Part shown: positions 35,391 through 46,663 of the stretch, piece after piece | Layout of the letters: each line of letters opens with the position of its first letter | Position numbering within the stretch: the first letter of the stretch is position 1 | Source of the DNA: Otis tarda | Lineage: Eukaryota > Chordata > Aves > Otidiformes > Otididae | Assembly: GCA_026413225.1 (NCBI GenBank) | Contig: CM048557.1 | Span: forward strand, 23,352,871-23,416,870 | Length of the DNA stretch: 64,000 nucleotides | Direction: 5' to 3' | Notes under the pieces: generated by a model | Seen by the model: only the letters and a program-made list of their open reading frames with translations | Told to the model about the DNA's origin: nothing | Databases searched by the model: none | Position numbers and translations under genes: made by a program

Positions 35391-36670
35391 CAGACTATTT
35401 CAATTCTCCTGATCATTTAAACTGAAAATTATTTGTGATAAATAGAAAATCTTAAAAATAGCTGAAGACACATTTGGATTTATTTTCTGTGGAAAAAATA
35501 AATAGCTAGTTATAAACTATGATGAATAAAACTGCTAACCATATACATAAAACATTGCATTAAAATGTCACTTATTGTCATATGAGTTTGTGTAACATAC
35601 TATTAATTGGCATAGCTGGAAAAATACTAGGGCTGCCTAGATGCTATGAATTTCCTTTGTGTAAGTGCTACTTGTATTTTAATTGCCATTTTGAATGATG
35701 GGGGAAATGTTTGAGACAGAAGGCCATAACCTCTACTTTTTGAGATTCTGCAAAACTTAAATGTTGAAGGTACTTTAAAACACCCAGCTTTCCTACCATT
35801 TATGTTTTCCTCAAACAAAAATAAGTCTTAGAATAGAGCTAATAAACACTAGAGAATTTAACATAATTGGAATTCTCAGGCAGGAGAACCTACATACCTT
35901 TTCAGATTCGTTACACATCAATATACCTAAAATTTAGCACTTATATATAGGTGTTTTGCTTAAAGGAATCTATTTGTAGTCTTTGTTATGCTACTACACT
36001 TACTTCGATTGCAGAGCTAAGAATTGTGTGTGCATTGTTATCGTAGGTCTCTTCGTATAAAGAAATACATAGTAGAATCCAATTACTATTAAAAATCTAT
36101 GATATCTATTTTGTATAGATATATTTACCATAGCAATCCCGGAGGTCACGCTCAAGTAAAATACAAAGAATAACACAAGTCTGAAGTAGGAGGACTAAAA
36201 TCCTTTGAGAATTGCTGATCTCTGTGAAGAACTAACAAAAATCAAACTGGAATAATCAAAAACTGTGAAGAACTAACAAAAGTGAAGAACTAACAAAAAT
36301 CAAACTGGCAGGGACATTAGCCAAGCAGAATCTCCTTGCTAATTAGGAAATAAGTTGTCTTAATTAGTCATCCTGCAAAACATTGATTGTGTTCCCAGCT
36401 TTCAGGTTTTTTTTCTACCACTGCATGATTACCTTACTAATTCATGGGTGGGTAAATTTACTAGATGTGTGAGAAACTGTAATTGAAAATTGAATTATTG
36501 GATGTTATTAGTAATATTAAGTAGATACAATGTACTTCCTATAATTGGCATAAAATGCATCTATTTTATGACTAAAGAATATTTGCCCCTCAGGTACCTG
36601 ATCGTCAGTCCTATGATAGACACTTTTAAATTTTGGTTTTCATCATATTAAAATTAGTAAACTGTATTTT
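35391..36670. other. intergenic with a nested short duplication
   Basis: A+T-rich DNA. The only structure noticed is the triplicated GAAGAACTAACAAAA block at 36222-36308, listed separately. The minus-strand frame 35627-35818 is without a domain. Confidence 0.55.
36222..36308. repeat. nested tandem duplication, 27-29-bp unit
   Basis: GTGAAGAACTAACAAAA occurs three times. The copies at 36222-36250 and 36282-36308 continue identically with ATCAAACTGG. The middle copy at 36263-36281 stops before that extension. The pattern fits two successive slippage or duplication steps. Confidence 0.85.
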
Positions 36671-36675
36671 CAAGG
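36671..36675. repeat. target-site duplication, left copy (CAAGG)
   Basis: CAAGG directly precedes the TG of the LTR and is repeated exactly at 37463-37467 after its terminal CA. Confidence 0.85.
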
Positions 36676-37084
36676 TGCCCTCAACCTGACCTCTTCACAT
36701 AACCCTGCTCAAGTGATAACTGCCAGTGGCAGCCCTGATGGATGCCTCTGGTCCCTATGGTGGCATCTGGCTTAAAGTAGATTTGGGGGAGACTGATAAC
36801 AACACAATAGCCAAGGCCTAATTTATGGTAATGTGCCCATCTAACCCCAGTGCTAGTCAATGTCCAATTAATGCCAAATTTGGGAGAAGCTAACAACTGC
36901 AGTTGATATGCAAATATGACTATTAGTGAATTATCTTGCTCCACAAACAGTGAGCAGCCCAAGAGCCCTTTAAGGTCTCCTGCACGGGTTGCACATCGGG
37001 ATCTCCCCTTGAGTAGGGATGCCTTTCAAAGTTACTCCCCAAGGTAATCCCTGCTGCAACAGATATTTTTGTAAGTGAATTGGG

Positions 37085-37090
37085 TATAAG
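37085..37090 (+). promoter_or_regulatory. LTR TATA-like box
   Basis: GGGTATAAGAGCC resembles retroviral U3 promoters. It lies about 320 bp before AATAAA, which would make an unusually long R region if both are used. A second TATA-like string, GATATAAAGG, lies near 37121-37130. Confidence 0.5.
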
Positions 37091-37406
37091 AGCCCTGATA
37101 CTTCGGAATCTTAGCTAAGAGATATAAAGGATTGATTGTGCACGTGTAATCCTTTAGACATAAACCATTGGTCAAACCTGGGGCTAGGATTGGATCCAGC
37201 CGCATCTAGACTCCTCTGAGAAGGAGTTTGGAAAGCAAGGGAGTCCTTTCTGAATCTTATGACTCAACGGAGGGCCTTTCTTATGGTTTTGTCTGACCCT
37301 GTCCTCTATGCAGTAAATAATCAAGTGTACCTTGCTATCGAATCTTGTTAAACCTGTGTCACTTTTACCATTTGCCATCAAACTTTGTTAAATCATTGGT
37401 TTTATC

Positions 37407-37412
37407 AATAAA
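37407..37412 (+). terminator. LTR polyadenylation signal (AATAAA)
   Basis: Canonical hexamer 50 bp before the LTR end, followed by a T-rich and TTG-containing stretch as expected for a cleavage site region. Confidence 0.65.
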
Positions 37413-37462
37413 GTATATTGTTGCTTTTCATACAAGTGAAGTGCATCACACCATCTGCGACA

Positions 37463-37467
37463 CAAGG
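37463..37467. repeat. target-site duplication, right copy (CAAGG)
   Basis: Exact copy of 36671-36675 directly after the LTR. Confidence 0.85.
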
Positions 37468-38817
37468 TCATCAGTATTCAGATATATGCCAAGTTAACAG
37501 GAGAAAGAAACAAATCACACAAATAATAGCCTCTTCCCCTTAAGAAAAAAAAGTTCTCTTTCTGTGCAAAGAATCAAATGGTCATCACAAATTATTAGAT
37601 TAATACATTTTGTAGATGCAGGAAAGTGCTTAGGGACTTCTGCTAAGAATAGAGCTGACTTCTGTGATTATTCCATTTACTTCAACTTATGAAGTTTGTT
37701 TGAAGCCTAAAAGTTATCTTTCTTATAGAGAGTTCAATAGTCTCTTTTCTTTTTTAATAGAAGAGATGGATTGTCTATTCTACGATGGAGACCGAATTCT
37801 TATGTACTCATGTTTTCCCCTTCTTAATTAAACATTACAAATGAAAACATCTCTTGTTCTAACATGAAAAAAAAAAACCAAACATACTTTTATTTTCCTT
37901 TAACTCAGTGTGTATTAGCAGAAATATCACTTCATCTCTTGGTACCTCAGTTTCCTATGAGTAGAGAAAGACAATGATTGCCTCAAATGGGTGTTTAGAG
38001 GCCTAATTATGTACTGTTTGTATCATTCTGAGATCCTCAGAGGAAAGCAATTACACTGTGTGTATGAAAAATATTACTACACTAATTAATTCATTATTGA
38101 AAAATGACATGATTATCTGACATATTCCAAATGTAATTGCATCCATTACTATTTTTAAGGTTCCCTTTCGACTTGAATGGCTTTTCACACCTAAGAAAGA
38201 AAACTGTTCTCTTAATTGAATCATCAGTTCTATGAATAATCCAGTAAAGTAACTTTGTGCACTAAACATTGCTAGGCTTTGTTTTTCCTGTATGTACTTT
38301 CATCCAGGAAAGTGGCAGCTTCGGAAAAAAGGTTAATAATAGGACACGATTATGGTAGGAGAAAGGATTGTGTGGTTGTTTTTTTTTTTTTTCCTTTATT
38401 AGTATAAGTCTGTGCTAAATCTTCAAGTTTCAGAAAGGCTTCATTAAATGAATCCTGCAATTCATTTTGCAGAAATGAACCAAAAATGCAAATAAGTTTC
38501 ACATCTCAGTGTCTTCTGCTGGATCATAGAAACCCATTTCTTTCCTCCCTAGAACTGACTTTCCACTTTCATTACATTTTTTTTTTCACTCAGGGGTTGT
38601 CTCAGTATCAAGACCTTAGGCAGATGTTTTATGACAGTAAGCAAATGTTTCTTTAGGGAAGAAACTATGTTCCCTCCTACAGCTAAAGTGGTATTACCTG
38701 TGATCTGGTCAGTACTATTAGATTTTTTTTAGTTTACGAAGTTTTAGGATAAGTGTCCTAAAATAAGACTTGGAGTATTTGGCATGACTGCATCTCAATT
38801 GTGATAGACATCTTACA
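37468..38817. other. intergenic, homopolymer runs
   Basis: No gene recognised. There are A and T runs near 37867-37878, 38380-38392 and 38578-38587. The minus-strand frame 38051-38269 has no domain. Confidence 0.55.
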
Positions 38818-39506
38818 GCTCTGAGAAGGACTTGGGGGTACTGGTGGATGAGAAGCTCAACATGAGCCAACAATGCAGCCCAGAAAGCCAACTGCATTCT
38901 AGACTGTGTGAAAAGAAGCGTGGCCAGCAGGTCAAGGGAGGTGATCCTCCCCCTCTACTCTGCCCTGGTGAGACCCCACCTGGAGTACTGTGTCCAACTC
39001 TGGAGCGTCCAACATAAGAACGACACAGACCAGTTGGAGAGGGTCCAGAAGAAGGCCACAAAGATGATAAGAGGCCTGGAGCACCTATCCTGCGAGGACA
39101 GGCTGGGAGAGTTGGGGCTGTTCAGCCTGGAGAAGAGAAGACTCCAGGGAGACCTTATAGTGGCCTTCCAGTACCTAAAGGGAGCTTATAAGAAATACTG
39201 GGAGAAACTCTTCAGTAGGGCCTGTTGCAATAGGACAAGGGGTAATGGCTTTAAAATAGAGGGAGGTAGATTTAGATTAGATATTAAGAATTTATTTTTT
39301 TTATTTTTTTATTTTTTTTTTTTACAACAAGAGTCGTAGAACAGGTTGCCCAGAGAGGAGGTCGATGCCCCATCCCTGGAAACATTCAAGATCAGGTTGG
39401 ACAGGGCTCTAAGCAACCTGATCTGGTTGAAGATGACTCTGCTCCTTGCAGGGGAGTTGGACTAGACGACCTTTGAAGGTCCCTTCCAACCCAAACTATT
39501 CTATCA
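38818..39506 (+). mobile_element. CR1 LINE, 5'-truncated, with T-rich expansion
   Basis: The copy starts at the codons for [16 protein letters not shown] and carries the C-terminal part of ORF2, the 3' UTR and a short tail ending near 39506. A small deletion before 38908 breaks the frame. From 38908 the frame is open through [35 protein letters not shown] and YLKGAYKKY to 39339. At 39291-39323 the usual A7T6 junction has become a long T-rich tract with interspersed A. Just after it, bases corresponding to the GCACTGG block are missing. Confidence 0.94.
39291..39323 (+). repeat. T-rich microsatellite expansion inside CR1
   Basis: About 33 bases of T with four or so single A interruptions replace a short A7T6 stretch found in other copies. 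Replication slippage is the likely cause. Confidence 0.85.
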
Positions 39507-42500
39507 TCTTCAGACAATAGCACAATGTGAACATTCATTTGAGCTGCATAGGTACTTTAGCAGTTCCACTGCTCCTTAACCCAAATCAAGATCATGAGTA
39601 TAGGTCAACGAATTACTCTTAAAATAATGAAAAATATTTTTTGCCCATCATAGGTCATTACATAAAGGAAGATAATGCTTTAACTATGCAGATACTTTAG
39701 AAAATGAGGCAATAATAGGATACGCAGTACTCTAAGAAAAATGCTGCGGAGCTGTAGGAAGAATATGGAGACCATGAGAAGCTGCTTACCAGTACTTATA
39801 AGGAACAGATAGTGGGCAAATTTTCTACCACCTCTACCACCTCTATTTCCTGACACCACATAGTAGCATTTAGGTATTCTGAAATTCAGGTCTGTGAGTT
39901 AAATAGCAGGAGAAAATTTGTCATATGTACAACCTCCTTCAGTGCCTGTGAACTGTCGTGAATTTATACATTGTTTTTTAAATATATCAACAAATTTCAC
40001 ATCACTTATATAACATTTGAGATTCAATGAGGATATTTTACATGGCTTTAATCTATAGCATTGTTAAAGATGGCAATGGTACTTAAGACAAAGCAGGGTG
40101 AGGTGAGGCAGAATTTTACCTTTGCCATTTAAGTAACAAATAACATAACATCTGTTCTCTAACTCATGTTCCCGTGTATTATTGTTATTTAAAAGAATGT
40201 ATACAGAAATACTGGAGCAACAGAAACTTAAAGATGAATTAATAGGAGCAGATGGAGAAACTGCCTTCAGATGCACTGACAGTCAAAGGACTTTCAGAAA
40301 TATTAACACTGTTGTGTTTTCTTTTATAAACACCACCTGTGGGAATAAAAAGATGGCAGGCTGGTCAGCAGAAGTGGTGGGAATTAATGCAGTCTTTCTT
40401 TCTACTAAATTTCTGCAAGTACTCCTAATTAGCACATCAACTGATTAGGAGTAGATGCTAGCTATAGTAGAGTAAGGTGCTAGCTACAGTCTGTCTTTGG
40501 ACAAAGTTTGCATGTTCCTAAATATCATTGCTACTAAATGCCACAGAGGAGTTATTTGGCTAGCAAAACATTATATGTGAGATTTCCCAGAAGAGAAAGA
40601 TTCACCTTCTTGCTACAGAAAACAGTAATAAAAATAACTCTATGATGTGTGTCTTTTCCTCCTGAGGAAAGTATCTTGATTTGACTTAATTTTGTTGACA
40701 TTTTCCTCATCAAATTATAATCAAAAATAAATGACATGAAAGTGAGACTTCACATGAAAGTGTTGTAATAGTAAATATAGGATAAGGATGGAGTTGTCAC
40801 TTGAGAAAATACTTACAACAACACTTCTATGAGAATCTTCTTGATGCATATGCTTAGGTCTCAAATGCCAACTTCAGCAGATATTTTATTAGTTCCATTT
40901 TTATTTAAAGTTTGGAGCAGAAGCCCATCCAAACTTATATTCATTAGTTTCAGCCAGGAATCAGATACAGATTGAGCAAGGACAGCCTTTTCTGTCCTTG
41001 AGGAAAAAGAGAAAGAAATCCAGGTTCACATCTGTAATTTTGAGTACTACTTAAACTCAAGTACCATTACTGACTGACTGTTTTCATTGTGGGAATTTGT
41101 TCAGGGTCACTGTAACATTTATGAGGTACAAAATCCAAAATGGAAAAAGTACGACTAATGCAACATATTCAGATTTTCATCAGGTTACTGACTGGGCTAA
41201 TGAGGATTTGTTGCCCTTGGAGGACTTGAAGAACACTCTGCCTTTTCTGATAAGACATATTACTTCTTTAATAACTCAGAGTGGCTCTGGACCTCTGACG
41301 TTCCTCATGTAGAAGGGGTAAACCACAGACATGGATAGTGAGTCATCTAGGTTTGCAGACTTCTTTTCCCCAGTAGTCCAGACTGAATACTTCTGTCTTC
41401 ACTATTATACCAGGAGATTACTACTGCATAATCCTACTGGAGTGATCAGATATTACCATGTTGTTAAATGTCCTTGTACCTATGTAGTCTATTTACATGA
41501 TATCTGAGCATTGTTTAACTATCTCTGAAGGCATATGCCTTAAAAGAACCTGTGAGAGGGCCAGATGTGGGTAAAAAGTTGTTGTTAAATATCAGCTAGA
41601 GGTATATCACAGCTCTGAAATATCTAAATAAAAAAAAAAATTTAGTGTAAAGAAGGAATTCACTTCAATGAGTCACAAATGCTTCACAACTTTTTAGCTC
41701 ATTATAGAAGGTCACAGTGATCTACTGCTTCTGATATTATTACAAGTTTTACTACTTCCTTTGCATTAAGGCCATAGCATTACCTCAAATTACTTTCCTA
41801 ACCAGATTTGGTATCTCATAAATTCAGGAGACAGGTAAAATAGAGAAGTTTTATAAAGCATAAAAAGCTCAAGTGTCTTTAGTAATGAAGTTATTTCCTT
41901 CTAAGTTCTTCTTATACAGCTGTCTAAGAAAAATGTGGTGAAAAAAAATTCCAAACCATCAAGCAGCAACACAACAATTCTACCCACCCCAGGCATATAA
42001 ATGCCCTGCTGAATCATACTTCTGCATGTGATATGGGCTACCTTAATATGCGGTGCTCTTATTTTGCTTTTTTTTTTTTTTGCATAATTTTAATTAAAAA
42101 ATTGAAATTGATTCAACTGTATGTACAATATACTAAGCTATGGAAGTCTGGGTACAGGGAAAGAAGTTTCTGGGTTTTGTCCTGCTTTCTCTCATGTTAA
42201 TCAATGACCACCTGAGCTGCATTTGGGGCACAGGCCATGAGCTGGCTTCACCACCTGTACTCACTAGCCCTGTTCACCAGTCAATGTGGCGAAGAGGAGT
42301 TCTCTTCCATCAATGTTCACTATTTTGATATATCATTTGCCCCACACATCTTTCATTAAAATACCGAAGCACACATTCTACTTGAATGCATACTTGAAGT
42401 TTTGCACAAAATAATCCCATATCATTAATTAGGGACAGGTGTAATCACTTTGGTGCGCAATCCTTAGACTCTGTCATGTTATTTTACCTGCATATTTACA

Positions 42501-45500
42501 ATATAACACCTTAAGCAGAACTGCTGTAATTAATTAATATAAAATACATAATACAAAAATCAAGTCGCAAAAGTTAGAAGTTTTTCTGCACTGTTTAAAA
42601 TATCTTTTCACAAATGTGGGGAATGCAAAGGATTAGGTTTTGTTTCTGAGTGGGATGTCGGATATAAATGTTTGAAGATTCATTATTTTGCAATCTGAAG
42701 TTTGAATTTTGATACAACCTTCAACTCGGAATGAATTTGTCTTAGCTAGAGAATTGGCTGCATTTTGATAAAATAGAATTAACACAAAAAGAGTAAAAGA
42801 TAGGAAGCAGACAGACTTATATTTGCTATGAAATATGGGAAGTAAGCTCTTAACTGCAATCTAGCTGGTGGGTATTCTGTGCTTCATTAGTGAAAATTAT
42901 CTTAACTGGAATTAATCATGCTATGCTGTTGAACTTAGTACAAAACTATTAAATTAAAATAATGTAGTTTAAAATGGTAAAAACTAAAATTTCATAAAAT
43001 ATTATTACTGAAAGTTTCATTTCAGCAGAACCCCGAAACTCCCATTGCAGTATATTAGTTGTACATTGCAGAATTAATATTCAAGTACTTGCACTTCAAG
43101 CAAGACTTAATCTCTGCCCTCAGACATCTACATTGTAAAACATGAATTCAGATAGAGTAGCCTCAATGATTTTTTATTTTAAAAAATTAAAATAAACTTT
43201 AACTATATCAAGTAATAATATACTGTGGCATATATATTTATTTTGGGCTGTGTACTGTATATCCATAGAAGTACACTCCCATAACTAAGAGGGGATCTGG
43301 TCTCCAGAGTAAGCAGATGTTAAACCTAAGCTGTACACAAATTCCCATATTACAATTAACATTCTGAAGATTAAAACTAATCATGTTTCCTATAAAGCTG
43401 CCTAAGACGAAAGGACTTGAAAGCATTTGTAGAACTAACTACAGCTACGAACAATAAATTGAAGAGATAAGTAGCTACTGTTCTTACACTTTTCCAATGA
43501 AAGACAGAAATTTAATCTAGACTAATAGCTCTGAAACTATATGAAAAGATACTACTGAATTTAAATGCTAAAAATAATATTCTAAGTCTAAAACTTGGGT
43601 AAATGTACTAGGATAGAAAATTAATATGGAACAATTAACCTTAAATATATAGCTTAACGTAAATGAATTTGATCAGCTTCAGTCATAGTCATAATTAAAT
43701 CTAAAGTGATGGGAAATAAGCCTACAAGAGCAGGGTTAAACTGTAGCTACTATAAAAGAATTCTATAAAATGGAGACTTTCAGTGATGTGAAGAGCAAAT
43801 ACTGGTCAGTTTCAAAGGAAATAACATAATACAAACTGATAGAGGCTTACATTAAGACTGTAGATTCTGACCACTGCATAATCCAACCCTAACTAATCTG
43901 TGATTCTATGTGACCATCATCAATGGACAAGTACAGAAAGGGAGTGCTGAAAGAAACCAACCTGTCATCTCAAGCTGTGTCATTTCCATTCAGAGCTGTT
44001 GAAATCAGAGACACAAGGATACGGATAAAAATGCAGAGAATAAGACTAGTGAATCCTAAATTAAAGGAAATAAATTAAAATGCTACAGCTGAATATGCTT
44101 TGACGGATACATACATGAATTAAACTAATTCAGATAAAGCTGACAGGAAATTAACTCGTAATGATTGAGCTGTAGTCAAACACAATATGAAACAATGCCT
44201 CAGTGTTAAAATGAATCAAAGCAGCTATGAAATGAACTCTGAAAGTGAGATAAGCAGCAAAATGTAGCAAAACTTCACAGAAGGGGACATGTAGGATGGT
44301 TTAACAGCTACTTCATGCATGTTACTGAACATATAATATTGCATCAAATACTATCTGGAGATTTAAAATAAGATAATCAACTAAGATTTCTAAAATAAAT
44401 AAAATGAGGGGTTTGTTTGTTTTTTTTTTTTTAATGCACAGAGAAGCAAACTAATAAAAGATAGCCTGAAGTAGCAGTTAGCATCTCTCATCAAAAACAG
44501 CTGTTTACCTGAAGTTGTATCAATAGACAAGAGCTAAGCAAGAATCCAATTCCATATAAAACATATTTTTGAAAACAAAAATAACCTGAGATCACCACCA
44601 CTTAGCTCCAAGTGTGTTGAATCTCTATAATATTTTTCCAAATTCATATAAGAAACTCTTCAGCTGTAAAATTCGGGTGAACATGAATTTCTTCAAAGCT
44701 TATGGATAATTTATGTCTTGGGAGCTGACTTGGGTGCTAACTAGTGCTTATGAATATCATGTACATGCTATTGTAATATAATTCCTATATGTACTCCACA
44801 TTACACAGAGTTATATGAATTATGAATGCCAGAAGAGTTTTTATATTGATGGTTTGGTATTGATGGATTGATAGAACTTGCTACAGGTATACAGAGGATA
44901 GAGAATATTTACTTGCATTCCTCTTGGGGACTGGCAGGTACAATACAAGAACAACTGACAAAGTCTTCTGAAAATTGAGTTAAGATGAGAATATATTAAG
45001 ACTTGAAAGCTGAGCACTTTAGATGAAATCTCAGCTCCATTAAAATCAATGGAAAAGTTTGTAATAGCTTCACTGGGACAAGATAATCTGTTGTTTTAAA
45101 TGTTTCTTAATTTATTGGTATTGACCAGTAAATAGTAGAGGTAATTGTTTTCATGCTTCCATACTTAAAACCGTGCCAAAAAAGGGATACACAGATTTGC
45201 TCTTTCAACACTCCCCATTTCCTGAAATCCCTAACTTATAAATACCAGCTTGACTTCCAGAAGATGTGACTAAGGATGAAAGAAAGTATGTATCAATATT
45301 TTTAGGATTCATCTATCAGCTGTTTAAAAGCAGAAGATATTTTCTTGCCATAAAAGGGAAAATCTCTTTGTATACACTTACATATGAACAACTGTGTTGG
45401 TCAGGAGTGGATAATAAGCAAATCCAATACAGCAATCACACTAATACGTCTCGATGTGTGTTGCATGGGTTGTCTACTGCAGATTTTATCTGGAGCATTT

Positions 45501-45935
45501 TAGCTGGTATGTTTCTCAAGAAATGGACAAAATTTCCTGTGTAACTGATGTTCTTTTTATTTCCTGTATAATATCAATAGCAAAGACATTAGCTGTCATT
45601 GTGAGACAAATGTTCAGCTTTCTATCACTGTGTAAGATCTGATTCTCATTCCTTTTTCTGACATTGTAAAATAAAATACTTCAATATAGCAAGTTTTCTG
45701 TGTTGCAGTACCAGTAGATTTTACATGCTTACTGTTAGAGGTTTTAAAACAAAATATAGTGAAGGCTGTTTGATTTGTAGAGACAACATCTACCAAGAAA
45801 TTGGATAAAATAATGAAAAAGGTAAACAAAAGAGAGCAAAAAAGCTTTCTTAAAAGCTTTTATCATCTATATATTGCAGTACCTTATAAAACACTATAAA
45901 CCAGGGCTCCTATTAGCCCTAGGTATATTAACAAT
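39507..45935. other. intergenic, longest repeat-poor stretch
   Basis: There are 6.4 kb with no clear gene or mobile element. A TACCACCTC doublet lies near 39825-39843 and T or A runs near 41629, 42068-42080 and 44418-44432. A CR1-tail-like string lies near 43877-43909, and an AAAATCAATGG block near 45043-45053. Frames such as 40182-40448, 41097-41312 and 45266-45544 show no domain or signal and are probably chance. Confidence 0.5.
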
Positions 45936-46663
45936 ATAGAATAATAGAATGGTTACGGCTGGAAGGGACCTTCAAAGGTCATCTAGTCCAACTCCCCTGC
46001 AAGGAGTAGGGACATCACTGACTAGATCAGGTTGCTCAGAGCCTCATCCAGCCTGGCCTTGAACATTTCCAGGGATGGGGCTTCCACCACCTCTCTGGGC
46101 AACCTGTTCCAGTGCTCTACAACTCTCATTGTAAAAAAATGTTTTCCTAATGTCCAATCTAAATCTTCCCCCCTCTATTTTAAAACCATTACTCCTCGTC
46201 CTATCGCAACAGGCCCTACTAAACAGCCTCTCCCCATCTTTCTTGCAGGCCCCCTTGAGGTACTCTAAGGCCACTATAAGGTCTCCCCAGAGCCTTCTCT
46301 TCTCCAGGCTGAACAGCCCCAACTCTCCCAGCCTGTCCTCTAGGAGAGGTGCTCCAGCCCTTTTATCATCTTCATGGCCCACCTCTGGACCCTCTCCAAC
46401 TGGTCTGTGTCGTTCTTATGTTGGACGCTCCAGAGCTGGACACAGTACTCCAGGTGCGGTCTCACCAGGGTAGAGTAGAGGGGGAGGATCACCTCCCTCG
46501 ACCTGCTGGCCACGCTCCTCTTGATGCAACCCAGGATGGGGTTGGCCTTCTGGGCCACAAGGGCGCATTGCCTGCTCATGTTAAGCTTCTCATCCACCAG
46601 CACTCCCAAATCCTTCTCCTCAGGGCTGCTCTCAATCCATTCTCAGCCCAGCCTGTATTTGTG
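45936..46663 (-). mobile_element. CR1 LINE, 5'-truncated 3' part
   Basis: A minus-strand copy of about 730 bp with tail, 3' UTR and the C-terminal part of ORF2 back to KYRLG. Two overlapping minus-strand frames, 46340-46609 ([12 protein letters not shown] to GLEHLS) and 46044-46382, together cover the ORF2 end but are in different registers, so at least one indel separates them. Similarity to the young copies is high, with few substitutions. Confidence 0.95.

Larger units (their letters stand above)
36676..37462 (+). mobile_element. solo ERV LTR (787 bp), family 2
   Basis: The ends are TGCCCTCAACC and GCGACA (TG...CA), flanked by perfect CAAGG duplications. A TATAAG box lies at 37085-37090 and a canonical AATAAA at 37407-37412, so transcription would be on the plus strand. 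Its internal sequence shares nothing obvious with the LTRs at 27085 and 59915, so it is a second family. No internal retroviral region or partner LTR is present in the neighbourhood. The 93-codon and 65-codon minus-strand frames inside it are incidental. I cannot assign the class beyond LTR retrotransposon/ERV. Confidence 0.85.
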
